From: Merluccius polli
Lineage: Eukaryota > Chordata > Actinopteri > Gadiformes > Merlucciidae
Direction of reading: 5' to 3'
Length of the DNA: 64,000 nucleotides
NCBI GenBank assembly: GCA_030340625.1
Contig: JAOPHQ010000588.1
Coordinates: 124,001 to 188,000 of the forward strand
Part shown: in pieces, positions 43,509 through 55,199 of the stretch
Layout of the letters: each line of letters starts with the position of its first letter
Position numbering within the stretch: position 1 is the first letter of the stretch
Position numbers and translations under genes: made by a program
Notes under the pieces: model-generated
Databases searched by the model: none
What the model was told of the DNA's origin: nothing
Seen by the model: only the letters and a program-made list of their open reading frames with translations

Positions 43509-44689
43509 GGTAACACTTTACAATAAGGTACGCAAAAAGTGGGTAGTTACTGAGGAACGAATGAGTAACGAATGATGAACAACCAGGGCCCTAACTGGGG
43601 CCCTAACTGGGGCCCTAACGGGACCCTAACAGGGCCTTAAGTGACAGTTACTCAGTAACTACTGAGGAGTTACTGGTAAACAGACTAGGGCAGAGGTTCC
43701 CAAACCTTTGACTGCTGAGGCCCAAATTCAATTCTGAAAATCTTCCGAGGCCCACCCAAACTTTTATCCTATTCATATCTCTGAGACACATATTTGTCAA
43801 CGCATTCTTTTTTAAAATCACAAACTGTTCCAACATATTTACATGTGTGCTAAGCCTACATTTTGATTTACATAGGTTGGCACATTGAATTCATTTATTT
43901 TATTTTATTTATTTGAATGTAAATCTCTTTGGGTATTTTTAAACTTGAACCATTCAATCCCTTTTAGTAATCCGTCATGATTTTTTTTTTTCATGATTCT
44001 TTTTTTCAATTGAAAGGCCTCTCACGGCCGACCTGCAGTACCTCCGCGGCCCACTAGAGGGCCGTGGCCCACAGATTGGGAACCACTAGACTAGGGGACT
44101 ACTGTATTCGTTACTGAGTAACGAATGATGAACAACCAGGGCCCTAACTGGGGCCCTAACTGGGGCCCTAACAGGGCCCTAAGTGACAGTTACTCAGTAA
44201 CTACTGAGGAATTACTGGTAAACAGACTAGGCGACTACTGTATTCGTTACTGAGTAACTGTCACTTAGGGCCCTGTTAGGGCCCCAGTTAGGGCCCTGGT
44301 TGTTCATCATTCGTTACTCAGTAACGAATACAGCAGTCCCCTAGTCTGTTTACCAGTAACTCCTCAGTAGTTACTGAGTAACTGTCACTTAGGGCCCTGT
44401 TAGGGCCGCGTTAGGGCCCTGGTCGTTCATCATTCGTTACTCATTCGTTCCTCAGTAACTACCCACTTTTTGCGTACCTTATTGTAAAGTGTTACCCATC
44501 ATTCGTTACCCAGTAACGAATACAGTAGTCCCCTAGTCTGTTTACCAGTAACTCCTCAGTAGTTACTGAGTAACTGTCACTTAGGGCCCTGTTAGGGCCC
44601 CAGTTAGGGCCCTGGTCGTTCATCATTCGTTACTCATTCGTTCCTCAGTAACTACCCACTTTTTGCATACCTTATTGTAAAGTGTTACC
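43509..44689. mobile_element. Foldback element with GGTAACACTTTACAATAAGG ends
   Basis: Inverted ends GGTAACACTTTACAATAAGG/complement and perfect 8-bp duplications ATAGAATT (43501-43508, 44690-44697). The interior is several direct and inverted copies of GAGTAACGAATGATGAAC and GGGCCCTAACTGGGG. Nested inside the Harbinger element, and itself split by a hAT at 43691. Confidence 0.92.
43691..44088. mobile_element. hAT MITE nested in the foldback element, 398 bp
   Basis: Ends CAGAGGTTCCCAA and the complement of TAGTGGTTCCCAA; duplications GACTAGGG at 43683-43690 and 44089-44096. No coding sequence. Confidence 0.9.
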
Positions 44690-44789
44690 ATAGAATTTAT
44701 TAAACTACACATAAATGCACTTCACTCGGGAAACGAACCCAGCACGCAAAATCTCAAGACTGACGTGCTACCTCCACTCTACCACTCAT

Positions 44790-45149
44790 TCACGCAAACA
44801 GGTGTTTTCTTTTACCTACGAGTTGATAAAATCCTTCCTTGACAGTTTGTGTTGGCAAGAAGCTGGGAAACACCACGGACATATTTAGCAATGTATTTAG
44901 GGCAGCTACAACCTTGCGTATTGCAAGGCACACTGTATTTTTGCTTATATTTTCGGCATCACCAACTGTATGCAAATATGTACCCTTGGCAAAAAATCGC
45001 AGTGAAACACAGACACACTGCGCAACAGTAAGCGCACGGCTTCTTTTTGTAGCATTGCCTACATAAGGTCCAACAAGGAGGATCAAATAGCGAATACCCT
45101 CTGATGAGAACCTGTATCTCTCATAAAGAATATCCTCAGGCAATGCCAA
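44790..45149 (-). pseudogene. HARBI1-like transposase N-terminal fragment
   Basis: 119 residues beginning MALPEDILYERYRFSSEGI with ALTVAQCVCVSLRFFAKGTYL and VGDAENISKNTVCLAIRKV, a helix-turn-helix region typical of Harbinger nucleases. The catalytic DDE part, expected further left on this strand, is absent; the frame meets the foldback insertion and unrelated sequence. Non-functional as it stands. Confidence 0.85.
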
Positions 45150-45592
45150 GGGATCGGATCTGTCCCGAAAGAGGAAAAAGGAGGGGCTAGGAAGCGGCGC
45201 TCAGCTTTAAGAAGCCGATCTAATCGGAAAGACTTAGCTGAAAACCTCCTCCTGACCAGGTTTGGTTGCCAGAATAAGTTACCATGGTGATATAGCGACG
45301 CTAAAAGAGAGCAACTTTCGTATGACAGCTAACCCAGGCTTTGAGCGCACCATACCTCGCTAACCCACTAATCAAGGTTCGTAGTACACCCCCCAGGGGT
45401 ATTCAACTAAAATTTCAAGAGGTCCACTGAGAGAAAATTTCCTCAAGCGAAGGTGTGAGATATATATATATATTGAAGTAGCCTCATAGTTGTATCAACA
45501 TCTGCAACTGACTGTTAAATTAAACAAAGTACAATTCAAAAATATTTATTGTCAATAAACATTGAAGTATACATGTGTACATTGAACTATAC

Positions 45593-45625
<33 letters not shown>

Positions 45626-45889
45626 TTTTTCTCTCAATATGTTAAGGCTGCATTTAAAAATAAAATAGAGAAAATAAAAAAATAGCATTTGAAAAATTGT
45701 GCATCTTAAAATAAAGTGATTAATTTTAGAAAAATAAAAAACCAGCAGCTTGAGTTTCCCTTTTTCTTTGTTAACTGTCTCAACACATTTTTACAATAAA
45801 TGAATATAAATACATCTTAACAATTGAACAGTTTTACAGTTTCTCTTTCTTCCCCTCTTATATTGTATGCCCCCACTTTCTGTTCTTTC

Positions 45890-47754
45890 AGTTCAGTGAG
45901 AGAACTGAGCTCTAACTTCTCCTGCCAGGACTTTAAATCTGGGCTGGAATGGTGTCAGGGTCATTCTCATGCACATGTGAAGGTGCTCATTGGTGAGCCT
46001 GGAACGATATTTAGTTTTAATAATGTTCATTATGGAGAAAGCTGCCTCACAGCTGTATGCAGACCCAAACATGGTCAAGATGAACAGGGCTACTTTTCTC
46101 AAACCTGGGAAAGTTGTCTCAGAGACCATTTGGAGCCAGAAAGTGGCAGGGTCACTTCTGCTGAACTGCTCTTTCAGGGCCATATCTGCTTGCAGATCAA
46201 TCAATTGCAGCTGGAGAGGCCCAACATTTACCCACTTGAAGTGCTGTGTGACTTCTTTTGAGAACCCCCTGACATCTGTGATTAGAAATGGGTTCTGAAT
46301 GAACATGGTGAGCTGCTGTCCAAAGCTGAAGCTGTCAAAACGTTTGCTGAAGTTTACAATAAGCTTATCAACAAAGTCAACAAAATGAGACACATCTCTC
46401 TGTCCCTGAACCTGTCCCTGCACTACTGGGAAGTGTTCAGTCTCCCTGTAGGTCTTCCTTGAACACCTCAAGTTTCCTCTGAAAGGAGTGGACAGCTGTC
46501 ATCAGTTCACAAACTGAATTGTCCTTGCCCTGTAGCTTCAGATTCAGTTGATTCAGATGTGATGTGATATCAACCAAAAATGCTACATTATCCATATTTT
46601 TCTTATCTTTTAAAAAGAGAGAAAACTGTGTTGCCTTCTGACCTCTCAGCTCTGCTAAGAAAGCTGCTACTTCCCTTCTGATGGACCAAAAGCGCTCTGC
46701 CTTTGCTGAGCCATCTCACATTGTTGTGAAGCAAAAGATCATCAGCGTTTGCCTCAACTTCTCTCAGGAATTCCTTGAGCAAGCAATGCTGATAGGAAGA
46801 GGATGCCCTGAGAAAATTTTATCATTTTCATCACTGTGTTCATCACCTCAGCATGCTCATCAGACAGGGTGGAGCACAGGACAGATTGATGAATTATACA
46901 GTGATAAGAGATGAGTTTGGAATTGTCCTCTTTCATCCTTGCTACAGCTCCTTTCTCTCTTCCTATCATGGCAGGGGCTCCATCTGTTGTTATTGAAACT
47001 ACTTGTTTCGGCTCTATTCCTCGCTTTGTTAACATCTCCTTGATTGCCAGGTAGATGTCCTCTCCTCTTGTGCTAGTCTGAAGGGGACTAACACCTAACA
47101 GGTCTTCACACAACACATTCTTGTCTTTGTTGAAGAACCTTACATAAACTAATAGCTGAGCATTGTCAGACACATCAGTGGACTCATCTACAGCTAAGCC
47201 TACACATGATGCCGTATGAATAGCTTCATCCAGCTGGGCTAGCACATCTTGGGCTAAGATTTCAGCTTTTTTTGTGGGTGATGATGACAACATAGGTATT
47301 TGCCTAATTTTGTCACAGAGCTCTTCGTTTTGTTTTCCCTCAAGTAAGGTCTCTGCTACTGCACTCATGCACCCCTTGACAACCCCTCCATCAGTAAATG
47401 GCTTTTTGTGTTGACCCAAAATCCAAGCAACTCTGAGGGAACATGCATTAGCACGTTGTTGGGCAGTGAATGAATGGGTCAGGATCCTGGTTGATTGCTC
47501 ATATTGGGATCTGAAAATGCTTATTTTCTGTGACCTCAGTTCAGACTTGAGTGGTTAAGTTTGATCAAAAACTTTGTGTTTTGTCTCATAGTGGCGTTTT
47601 ACATTGGCACTTTTAATGAGTGCCACGGTCTCTGAACATATGAGACACACTGGTTTTGTGCTCCCAGTGGGAAGAATGAACATAAATTAATCTGTCCATT
47701 CCGGGTTGAAAGCTCTATTTTCACTATCCACTTTTCTCTTCTTTGAGAGCGCCA
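45890..47754 (-). pseudogene. hAT transposase (GTF2IRD2/ZBED-like), decayed
   Basis: On the minus strand: an N-terminal MALSKKRKVDSEN followed after an in-frame TAA (about 47686) by a BED-like zinc-finger segment with two cysteines and HYETKH. Next comes the RNase-H-like core with LAVDESTDVSDNAQ and ITTDGAPAMIG (47419-46754). The C-terminal dimerisation region has FGSAYSCEAAFSIMN and TNEHLHMCMRM (about 46020-45930). Frame breaks near 47500, 46750 and 46480 separate the parts. Order and motifs fit the hAT group that gave rise to vertebrate GTF2IRD2, EPM2AIP1 and ZBED-type genes. Confidence 0.88.
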
Positions 47755-47764
47755 TTATTTTTCT

Positions 47765-48250
47765 CTGTCGTCTCCCGCTCACTCGTCTCTCTGTCTTCTC
47801 TCCCTGTCTCCCGCTCACTCGTCTCTCTGTCTTCTCTTCCTGTCTCCCGCTCACTCGTCTCTCTGTCTTCTCTTCCTGTCTCCGGCTCACTCGTCTCTCC
47901 GTGTCCTCTCCCTGTCTCCCGTTCACTCGTCTCTCCGTGTCCTCTCCCTGTCTCTCGCTCAATCGTCTCTCCGTGTCCTCTCCCTGTCTCCCGCTCACTT
48001 GTCTCTCCGTGTCCTCTCACTGTCTCCCGCTCACTCATCTCTCCGTCTTCTCTCCCTGTCTCCCGCTCACTCGCCTCTCTGTCTTCTCTCCCTGTCTCCC
48101 GCTCACTCGCCTCTCTGTCTTCTCTCCCTGTCTTCTCTCCCTGTATCCCGCTCACACGTCTCTCTGTCTTCTCTCCCTGTCTCCCGCTCACACGTCTCTC
48201 TGTCTTCTCTTCCTGTCTCCGGCTCACTTGTCTATCCGTGTCATCTCCCT
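47765..48250 (+). repeat. 36-bp minisatellite, about 13 units
   Basis: Units of CTCCCGCTCACTCGTCTCTC plus TGTCTTCTCTTCCTGT. Because 36 is a multiple of three, several frames on both strands stay open and encode 12-residue repeats; none is a real gene by present evidence. Confidence 0.93.
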
Positions 48251-50263
48251 GTATCACTAACTTCCCTTTCCACCTGTCACTCACCTCTCATCTCTCTCAT
48301 CTCCGTATTCAGAGTCGCACTTTTGTTTACACAAATTTGATTGGCTGAGCAGTGTCACGTGGGACGCTTTACTCGCATGCAATTGGTCTGTAATGCTAAG
48401 CCAATGCCGTAAAGACTAGAAAAGCTGCGCTGGTTAAAATAGAAGCGCCCCCATCATAATGTAGAATCCCTCAATAGTTTATTGATTATAGGTCTAGGTC
48501 CGCATAGGACGGCGTCTGGCCTCTGATATAGACAATCTAACTTGCATAAATTAAATTAAACCTGTAACAACTACCTGTATATAATCATGTATATAATAAT
48601 ATGTGTGTATAATGTGAGTATAACCTATTAGTCCATATTTATTCTAGTTAATTTGTCCCGCCCCCAGTACCAGCTTAGATGTGTCCCCTACTAAGTGCGA
48701 AGAATTTTTAAAATTTTTCATTAGCAAAGTTGAGAACATCAAAATAAACATTTCCCCCTCCACCCATGACACAGCTGTCTCACTGGTCTTCATCTGATTT
48801 GGACTGTTTCCAACCCATCACGCTACCCTCCCTTATAAAGATTGTTTCCTCAATGAAATCTGCAACCTGCCCCCTTGATATTGTCCCCACTGCTCTCCTG
48901 AAGGATGTCTTCGACACAGCCGGTCCCAGCATCCTCTCTAGTCAACAGCTCTCTGGGCACTGGTACCATTCCAACCTGCTTGAAGCACTTCGACCCCACC
49001 TTGCCTAGTAGCTACAGACCAATCTCTAAACTTCCTTTCCTGTCAAAGGTTCTTGAAAAGGTCATTCTCTGTCAATTGCTGCCCTACTTACACCAAAATA
49101 ACATCTTGGAAACATTTCAGTCAGGTTTTAGGGCTTACCATAGCACAGTCTGCCTTGCTGAAAGTGTCCAATGACCTGCTCCTCTCTATCGACTCCGGTG
49201 ACTGTGCCGTCCTGATTCTCCTAGACCTCAGCGCAGCTTTTGATACAGTGGACCACAACATTTTAATTGACCGTCTCCAGTACAGGGTTGGTGTTGGTGG
49301 CACTGCCTTGACCTGGTCCACATCCTACCTCAGTAATAGAAGTTTATCTGTCAATATAGTAGGGCTGGGCGATTATGGAAAAAATTATAATCACGATTAT
49401 TTTGATTGATATTGAAATCACGATTAATAAACACGTATATTCATTGATTTCAAAAAAAGTGTTTATTGCACCACCAAAACTCAACTTTAAATATAACTTT
49501 TAGAAAAACAACCAGTAATAAATTAGTAACAAGTAAAAAAGTTTAAAAAAAAATAATATATACAAATAATAATAAAAATAATAGCTCCCAAGCTGTCGCG
49601 CGACAATGTGACGTCACGGGAGCGTCGTAACTATTTATACTCACGCTGGTGGCCGTGACAGTAGTTGCAGTCTTCTCCTGAACAGAGGTGGCGCCACTGA
49701 GAAAAGGCGACCAGCTTTGCTATTTCTACGCACTAGAAGAAGAGATCTACTAATACTGGTACCCCTGTGTCTTTAATTTCTTACACATCATTAGACATTC
49801 AGTTAAGGTTTAATTAACCGGGATGTCTCTCACTATACAGCATTATGTCTATTGCTTTACATTGCTATTATTCTACATCACTGCCACACCTGGTCAGCCA
49901 TCAACAGTCCAGTGTATGGCAGCAGTTCTCATATGAATAGTGTTTGGAAGCATCTATCTTAATAACGTAATGATTATTTTATATAATTGTATTTTATAAC
50001 TTACTGCTGCTTTGAGATAGTTTTTCAGAAACGTAATTTCACTCGTCTTTGATCACAACAACAGTAGAAAGCACTTACGTAAAACCATGGTTTATTAGCG
50101 AAAAAATATAGGCCTACACCACACAATAAAATAGAACATATAAAGGAAGAAGCCAAAATAGAATGCTACGGAATGATAGCGCTGCGGCGCGCCGCTCCTG
50201 GGACGCTGCTGAGACGTTCCCCGGCGGCCCGGTGGAAATGCTTTCATTGATTAGAGTGGCAGC

Positions 50264-51341
50264 CAAGGGCGTCACCAGCTTTTTGAAAGTGGGGGGGACA
50301 TATTTTGACGGGGGGTTTGGGGCTCCTCCCCCCGAAAAATTTGAAAGAAGTAGATGCAATTTCCCACATTCTGGTGCATTTTACCATGTTTTTAGATTTA
50401 GAATGATCTCCCTCTTTCATTGATTTTCCTTGGAGCTGGCATGGTCTGCAATTACTGACTACTATTATGTTCTGGTGTAATACACAGTAGTGTTGCACGG
50501 TGCACCAATACTTCAAAAGTACCGCGATTCTCTGGGGGGGGGCGCGATCGTAACCCACCCGGACCTACGACCGGTGGGGGGGGGGCGGGGGGGTTGTGCG
50601 CGATCGTAACACACCCCGGACCTACGACCGACGGGGGGAGGCGCGCGATCATAACACACCCCGGACCGATGACCGACGGGGCGGGGGGTGGCGATTGTAA
50701 CACACCGCCTCCGGTTAGGACAAATGACTTTTAAAAAAAAGAAATTATTATGACAGTCCTGGGCCGGCCCAAAGATGTGCATCGCCCGGTGGGCCGATGG
50801 CCAGTCCAGCCCTGGCTGCGGCGCCAGTGTGTTTTGCACTTCACACTGCCGCCGCAGCGCCGCGGTAAAGCACAACAATGTTATTCGAGTGTTTCTCCTT
50901 GTCCAGGAAAAGTATTGAAATCGCAATTCTCAACTTGGTATCGGTATCGAAGCGATAATTTTGGTATCCTGACAACACTAATACACAGAGGACTGAAGTG
51001 ACTGTGTTCAGCGTTCAGTCTGTGTTTCTGAAGTCTATCGCTGTCGTTGATCCGACTCTCAACATAGGCTTGCTTCGGTGCATGTTTTGAATGCGTGCGT
51101 GATGCTGCTTTGTGTGTTAACAAAAACAGGAAAACGCGGAGTGGATTTCTATTTATATGGGTATTCCCCCTACTGATAAAGTGGAACGGATTTGATTGTG
51201 AAGCAATGGAGAGAGCGCTGGACTAGTAGACCAGTCATGCGCTAATATTTTTGATGGCAAATGTGGGGGGGGTCCAAACGACTTTTTTGCAAGGGTGGGG
51301 GGGACGTGTCCCCCCCCAATTATATTATGGTGACGCCCATG
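50264..51341. mobile_element. hAT element B nested in A
   Basis: Ends CAAGGGCGTCACCA and the complement of CATGGGCGTCACCA; duplications GTGGCAGC at 50256-50263 and 51342-51349. Element C is inside. Confidence 0.92.
50488..50980. mobile_element. hAT element C nested in B, 493 bp
   Basis: Ends TAGTGTTG...CAACACTA; duplications ATACACAG at 50480-50487 and 50981-50988. The interior has about four units of 'gcgatcgtaacacaccccgg' alternating with G-runs (50535-50705), shared with 56315-56390 and related to 29219-29290. Confidence 0.92.
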
Positions 51342-52176
51342 GTGGCAGCAATCAGCAGCGGTGACCGCGGCGCACGGCCCCGGTGGAAATGAGCAGGCGC
51401 ATTAAAATGTGCCTTCGAACTCGTCCGTGTTTCTGTTTCCGCTTTGTTGCGCGCCGTTGAAAAAAAAGAGAGGTGCGCGACACGGCGCGACCGGGCTAAA
51501 ATCCTGATGCTTGGGAGCAGCGATTATACTGCGGCCTTAATTTGCGCGGCAGCACATTAATCGTTTTTCTTCGATTACAGTGTTTTCATGATCGTGAGAA
51601 GCCAAAATCGAAATCGTGATCAAATTTCGATTAATCGCCCAGCCCTACAATATAGGCAATTTTTCTTCTCCCCCAGCTAGTCTCTCCTGTGGGGTTCCAC
51701 AGGGTTCCATCCTAGGTCCCATTCTGTTCTCTATTTACATGCTTCCCCTTGGTAAAATCATTAAAAAGCACAACATTTCCTTCCATTGCTATGCAGATGA
51801 CGCACAGCTTTATCTCCCCCTGAAACCAAACGACCGGTTCAATCTAAAGAGTCTCATGGACTTCCTTGAGGACATTAAGTGTTGGATGGCACAAAACTTC
51901 CTGCAGCTGAATGAAAGCAAGTCTAAAGTTGTCCTATTCGGCCCCCCTGACTCCATCAAAGTATTTACCAACAGCCTAGGCAACCTGTCCACCCTTGTTT
52001 AACCCTATGTTAAAAACCTTGGTGTGATATTTGACCCCGCCTTTAAGTTTGACAAGCAGGTCAATGCAGTAGTAAAAGCTAGTTTCTTCCAGCTTCGTAC
52101 TATTGCTAAAATCAAGCCTTTTCTCTCATTCAATGATCTCGAGAAGGTCATCCATGCCTTAATTTCCTCCCACTTA

Positions 52177-52955
52177 GGCTACATCCACACTACTACATTT
52201 TCGGTTTTATACGTTTTTTTAAAACGAAAAGGATCTCCGTCCACACTAGCGTTTTAGCACCATATCAGAAAGAATCTCTGTCCATACTACCACGCCTTAA
52301 AATGCATATCACATGACCATGCGTGGTCATGTGACCAGCGTGCCGGTATAAACAGGAAGCAGATTGTCTACTCTGCGGTTGGTTAGTAGCAGAAAATATT
52401 AGGGAGGAAGAACATTGAACAGAAGAACAATGGCGAAACCGGCGCTCCATGTACGGTTGATAACGCCGCTGGACACGGGGATTGTCGCAAATGGCTCGAA
52501 TAATAGCTTGCCTCCTGCGCATGTAGGTAGCAGTAGCATTATAAATTGCAGAATCTAACTGCACAAGAGCTGCTAGGATAGACAAGGTCATAAACGCCTG
52601 TAATTCGTTATCCATGTTGGTTGAATTAACCGCCTCGAAGCTGATGAGGTTTGTTTTCTTCCGGAAAAGTGTCACATGATAGGGCATGACGATTCAGGAA
52701 AGGACACGTCATGACTGATAAGACCCAATTAGGAAGCGAACGTGGGTGTCTGCTTCATCGGCTCCGTATCCACCTGTCCACACTAGTCCAGACTGAAATG
52801 AAAACCCAGAGTTTTAAAACGGAGTTCTAAAACTGGGTCAGCAGTGTAATCTTCGTTTTAGGGGTTATAAAACGCCGGAGTAGTGTGTACGCTAGGCGTA
52901 AACGTGGCAAAAGTTATGCGGTTTAAAACGAAAATGTAGTAGTGTGGCTGTAGCC
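52177..52955 (-). mobile_element. Harbinger-type element in the LINE, 779 bp
   Basis: Ends GGCTACATCCACACTACTACA and the complement of GGCTACAGCCACACTACTACA; TTA duplications at 52174-52176 and 52956-52958. The minus strand has an ORF-like stretch (52265-52687) with MDNELQAFMTLSILAALVQL that resembles a Harbinger nuclease N-terminus. Related end words occur at about 7050-7135. Confidence 0.85.
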
Positions 52956-52989
52956 TTAGACTACTGCAATTCCCTGTATACTGGGATTA

Positions 52990-53606
52990 TGGTGCATTCT
53001 ATTTGTCTCGTAATCGCGACTTGCAGCTCGGGTGTGACGTCACATCCGTCTCGGAAAACGAGTGACCCCGGGTTTTTGCGTTCTATTTGGCACACAATAA
53101 GACGAGTCGGAGAAAAGATGGACGCGACTTTAATATGCTTGAAAAACAGTGTCATTCTGTGTTTAAACGTTAATTAAATATAGACACATTGATCACAGAG
53201 AAATTACCCAAGATTTCACAATGTGCTTGGTTGCAATAGGCAGTTTGGACGTTTCGTAACATTTATAGTGATTATCTCGTTTACGGTGCACCCACCGCAG
53301 ATTTCACATGTTCATTACATATTACACAATCGTATTTCCCAGTTTGATATCTGAATATTCCGTTTTGATAATGTTAGGCTACTGCTCTGCTTTCTGCTCA
53401 AGAATCGGCATTGTTGTCATAGCAACATGGAGCGTCTCTAGCCAGTTCGGAGTAGCCATCTTTGTTACTGAACTCGGGGTTCTCTGAGTTCAGACGAGTT
53501 GACGAGTCGTATATACGACCTTGGGGGCGTTCTATTTGCAACTTCCGGTTCGTAACTCGGAAATCCGACTCGCAGATCGAGTCGGGTGGACAAATAGAAC
53601 GGACCA
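52990..53606. mobile_element. TTA-flanked MITE in the LINE, 617 bp
   Basis: Ends TGGTGCATTCTATTTGTC and the complement of TGGTCCGTTCTATTTGTC; TTA duplications at 52987-52989 and 53607-53609. A 3-bp TTA target suggests PIF/Harbinger. Confidence 0.85.
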
Positions 53607-53949
53607 TTAGTCAATCGTCTCTGTCCCACCTGCAACTGGTCCAGAATGCCGCTGCTTAGAGGGGATCGAGCCTTTGCTATTGCAGCCCCTAGATTGTGGA
53701 ATAGCATCCCCCTCTGTATCAGATCTGCCCCCTCCATTGATTCCTTTAAATCCAGGCTCAAAACGTACTTTTATTCTTTAGCGTTTGGTTCCTCCTGATG
53801 TGGTTTGATTTGTTCCTATGACTTGGTCGTTTCGTACTTATTACGTCATTCCGATAAGTCCGATATCATGACGAATAGCCCTGATAACATTATAATATAA
53901 TATTATATAATGTTGTCAGCGCGGCAGCGCCCCGCTCCCACTGGGACAC

Positions 53950-54684
53950 CTGAATGGCCTGCAGTGAATGCTGCGTTCAAGTGACGTTGGCATAATCAGA
54001 AAAACTCTTTCTGCCTCATGTCGGAAAATAACTCGTTACTCGGTCATCATTTTGTGACTTGAATTGATATCCACAGTATTTCTACACATGTTACACATAA
54101 ACAATAGAAACATGAACTTAAAAAGGCCGAAAGAGTGACTAGCAAGCGTGGGAACGGGGAATTTCCGTCACGCTGTGAATGCAGCACAGCATGCTTACGT
54201 TTGAAAACAGACAAAATGGCGTCGATTGTGTGGGACTTTTTCAAAGTTTCTGAAGAAGACAGGTCGCTTGTTATTTGTAACAACTGTTAACAGTAGCACT
54301 AGCTTCAATACGTCAAACCTGATAAGTCACCTGAAACATAGAAAGCATATGACGACGCCCGGGCTGCTAAAGACGCTAGCAACTTAAAGCCAGCCGCAAA
54401 GAAGCTACCGGGACTTACACACATCGGCGTATTTGCATCAGGGGCCTTTATTTTTTTTTGAAAGGCTTGCCAATAGTTTTTCATTGGAAAAAATAAATAT
54501 CTCCATTTAAAGAGTCAATTGTTTTTGGGTTTGTTCATAGTATTAATGTCATGATCTTAAGTCATGATCATATATATATGTATGTGCGTGTTTTATCTGT
54601 TATCGCTATCGGTATCAGCCTTTAGGAACTGAAAGTTATCGGTTATCGGTATCGGTTTTAAAAAAAAAGTGATCTTGCATCCCT
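53950..54684 (+). mobile_element. hAT remnant with a BED zinc-finger start
   Basis: An ATG at 54214 opens MASIVWDFFKVSEED followed by two cysteines and, after a stop, SNLISHLKHRKH: a broken BED finger as in ZBED-type hAT transposases. The right end is GATCTTGCATCCCTA (54670-54684). The left end is not located, so the start is approximate. Confidence 0.6.
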
Positions 54685-54945
54685 AGTATTGATGCTTAAT
54701 GTGTGTGTTTTTGTGTTTGTTTTTATTCTTTTTTTATTGTGATTTTACTTGCCTGCTCTGGGCCCAGATTCCCGATAACGATGGATCCACGCTCGTACGA
54801 TCCTTCTTACGAATCATCTTTCGAATTATCGTTATTTTTTTCCGTGCATTTCCCGAAACTCCTCTTAACATGAACACGTGTGCACAGATCTAACGATCGA
54901 TCGTAGCCTTGTAACTGTCCACTGACAACGGTGCTGAAATACATA

Positions 54946-55199
54946 TTATACCATGGTCTGGGTGAATACTTGATTCTGATTGGCTGGAGGGTGTAGGTTA
55001 AAAAGTGTTAATTTACACCTAGGAAAGACGGTCGCTGCGGTCGGGTCGCTATGGCCACGTTGCTTGGCAAAGCCTAAATATTAAATAGTCCCCTCGACTT
55101 GTAAAAATAAAAAAACCCTCACGATTTTAACTCTAAAACACATTAAAGTATTATTAATTGATTAAATATTTCTTTCTTACGTAAGTGACCATGGTATAA
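54946..55199. mobile_element. MITE with TTATACCATGGTC ends, 254 bp
   Basis: Left TTATACCATGGTC and right GACCATGGTATAA. The same left end is present in inverse at 42121-42192. Immediately to the right (55202-55286) two 30-nt arms, 27 of 30 matching, form a hairpin that may be part of the same element. Confidence 0.7.

Larger units (their letters stand above)
42775..45394. mobile_element. Harbinger transposon carrying remnants of both genes
   Basis: Inverted ends GGGGGGTATACTACGAA on the left and the complement of GGGGGGTGTACTACGAA on the right. It carries a Myb/SANT-like gene start on the plus strand and a HARBI1-type nuclease fragment on the minus strand, the two-gene set of PIF/Harbinger elements. 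A 1.2-kb foldback element (43509-44689) is inserted between them. The target duplication could not be read because of the G-runs. Confidence 0.85.
45398..48480 (-). mobile_element. hAT element with a decayed transposase gene
   Basis: The right-to-left transposase gene (45890-47754) ends near a candidate terminus CAGGGGTATTCAAC at 45395. The opposite terminus was not found; the limit near 48480 is approximate. (AAT)n lies at 45596-45625. A 36-bp-period array occupies the region upstream of the gene. Confidence 0.7.
49360..51647. mobile_element. hAT element A in the LINE (outer layer)
   Basis: Ends TAGGGCTGGGCGATTA and its complement; duplications CAATATAG at 49352-49359 and 51648-51655. Its own sequence is 49360-50263 plus 51350-51647; the rest is nested insertion B. 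No transposase recognised. Confidence 0.93.
48665..53815 (+). mobile_element. L2-like LINE interrupted by three DNA transposons
   Basis: RT pieces continue across the insertions. SYRPISKLPFLSKVLEK (about 49011-49065) and LLDLSAAFDTVDH (about 49220-49255) stop at 49359. PQGSILGPILFSIY and CYADDAQLYL resume at 51656 and run to 52173. A few residues (LDYCNSLYTG) lie at 52956-52986, and the C-terminal RAFAIAAPRLWNSIPL part at 53610-53785. Frame breaks (stop at 52000, deletion near 53657) show decay. Removing the three insertions rejoins the frame at the duplications. Confidence 0.88.

Noticed and set aside
43509..44689. A CRISPR-like or regulatory array because of regularly spaced repeats
   Set aside because: The repeats are direct and inverted copies inside an element with inverted ends and an 8-bp target duplication, in a vertebrate genome.
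47706..48348. Serine/leucine-rich plus-strand proteins from the 36-bp array
   Set aside because: Low-complexity translation of a tandem repeat in all three frames; no non-repeat domain attached.
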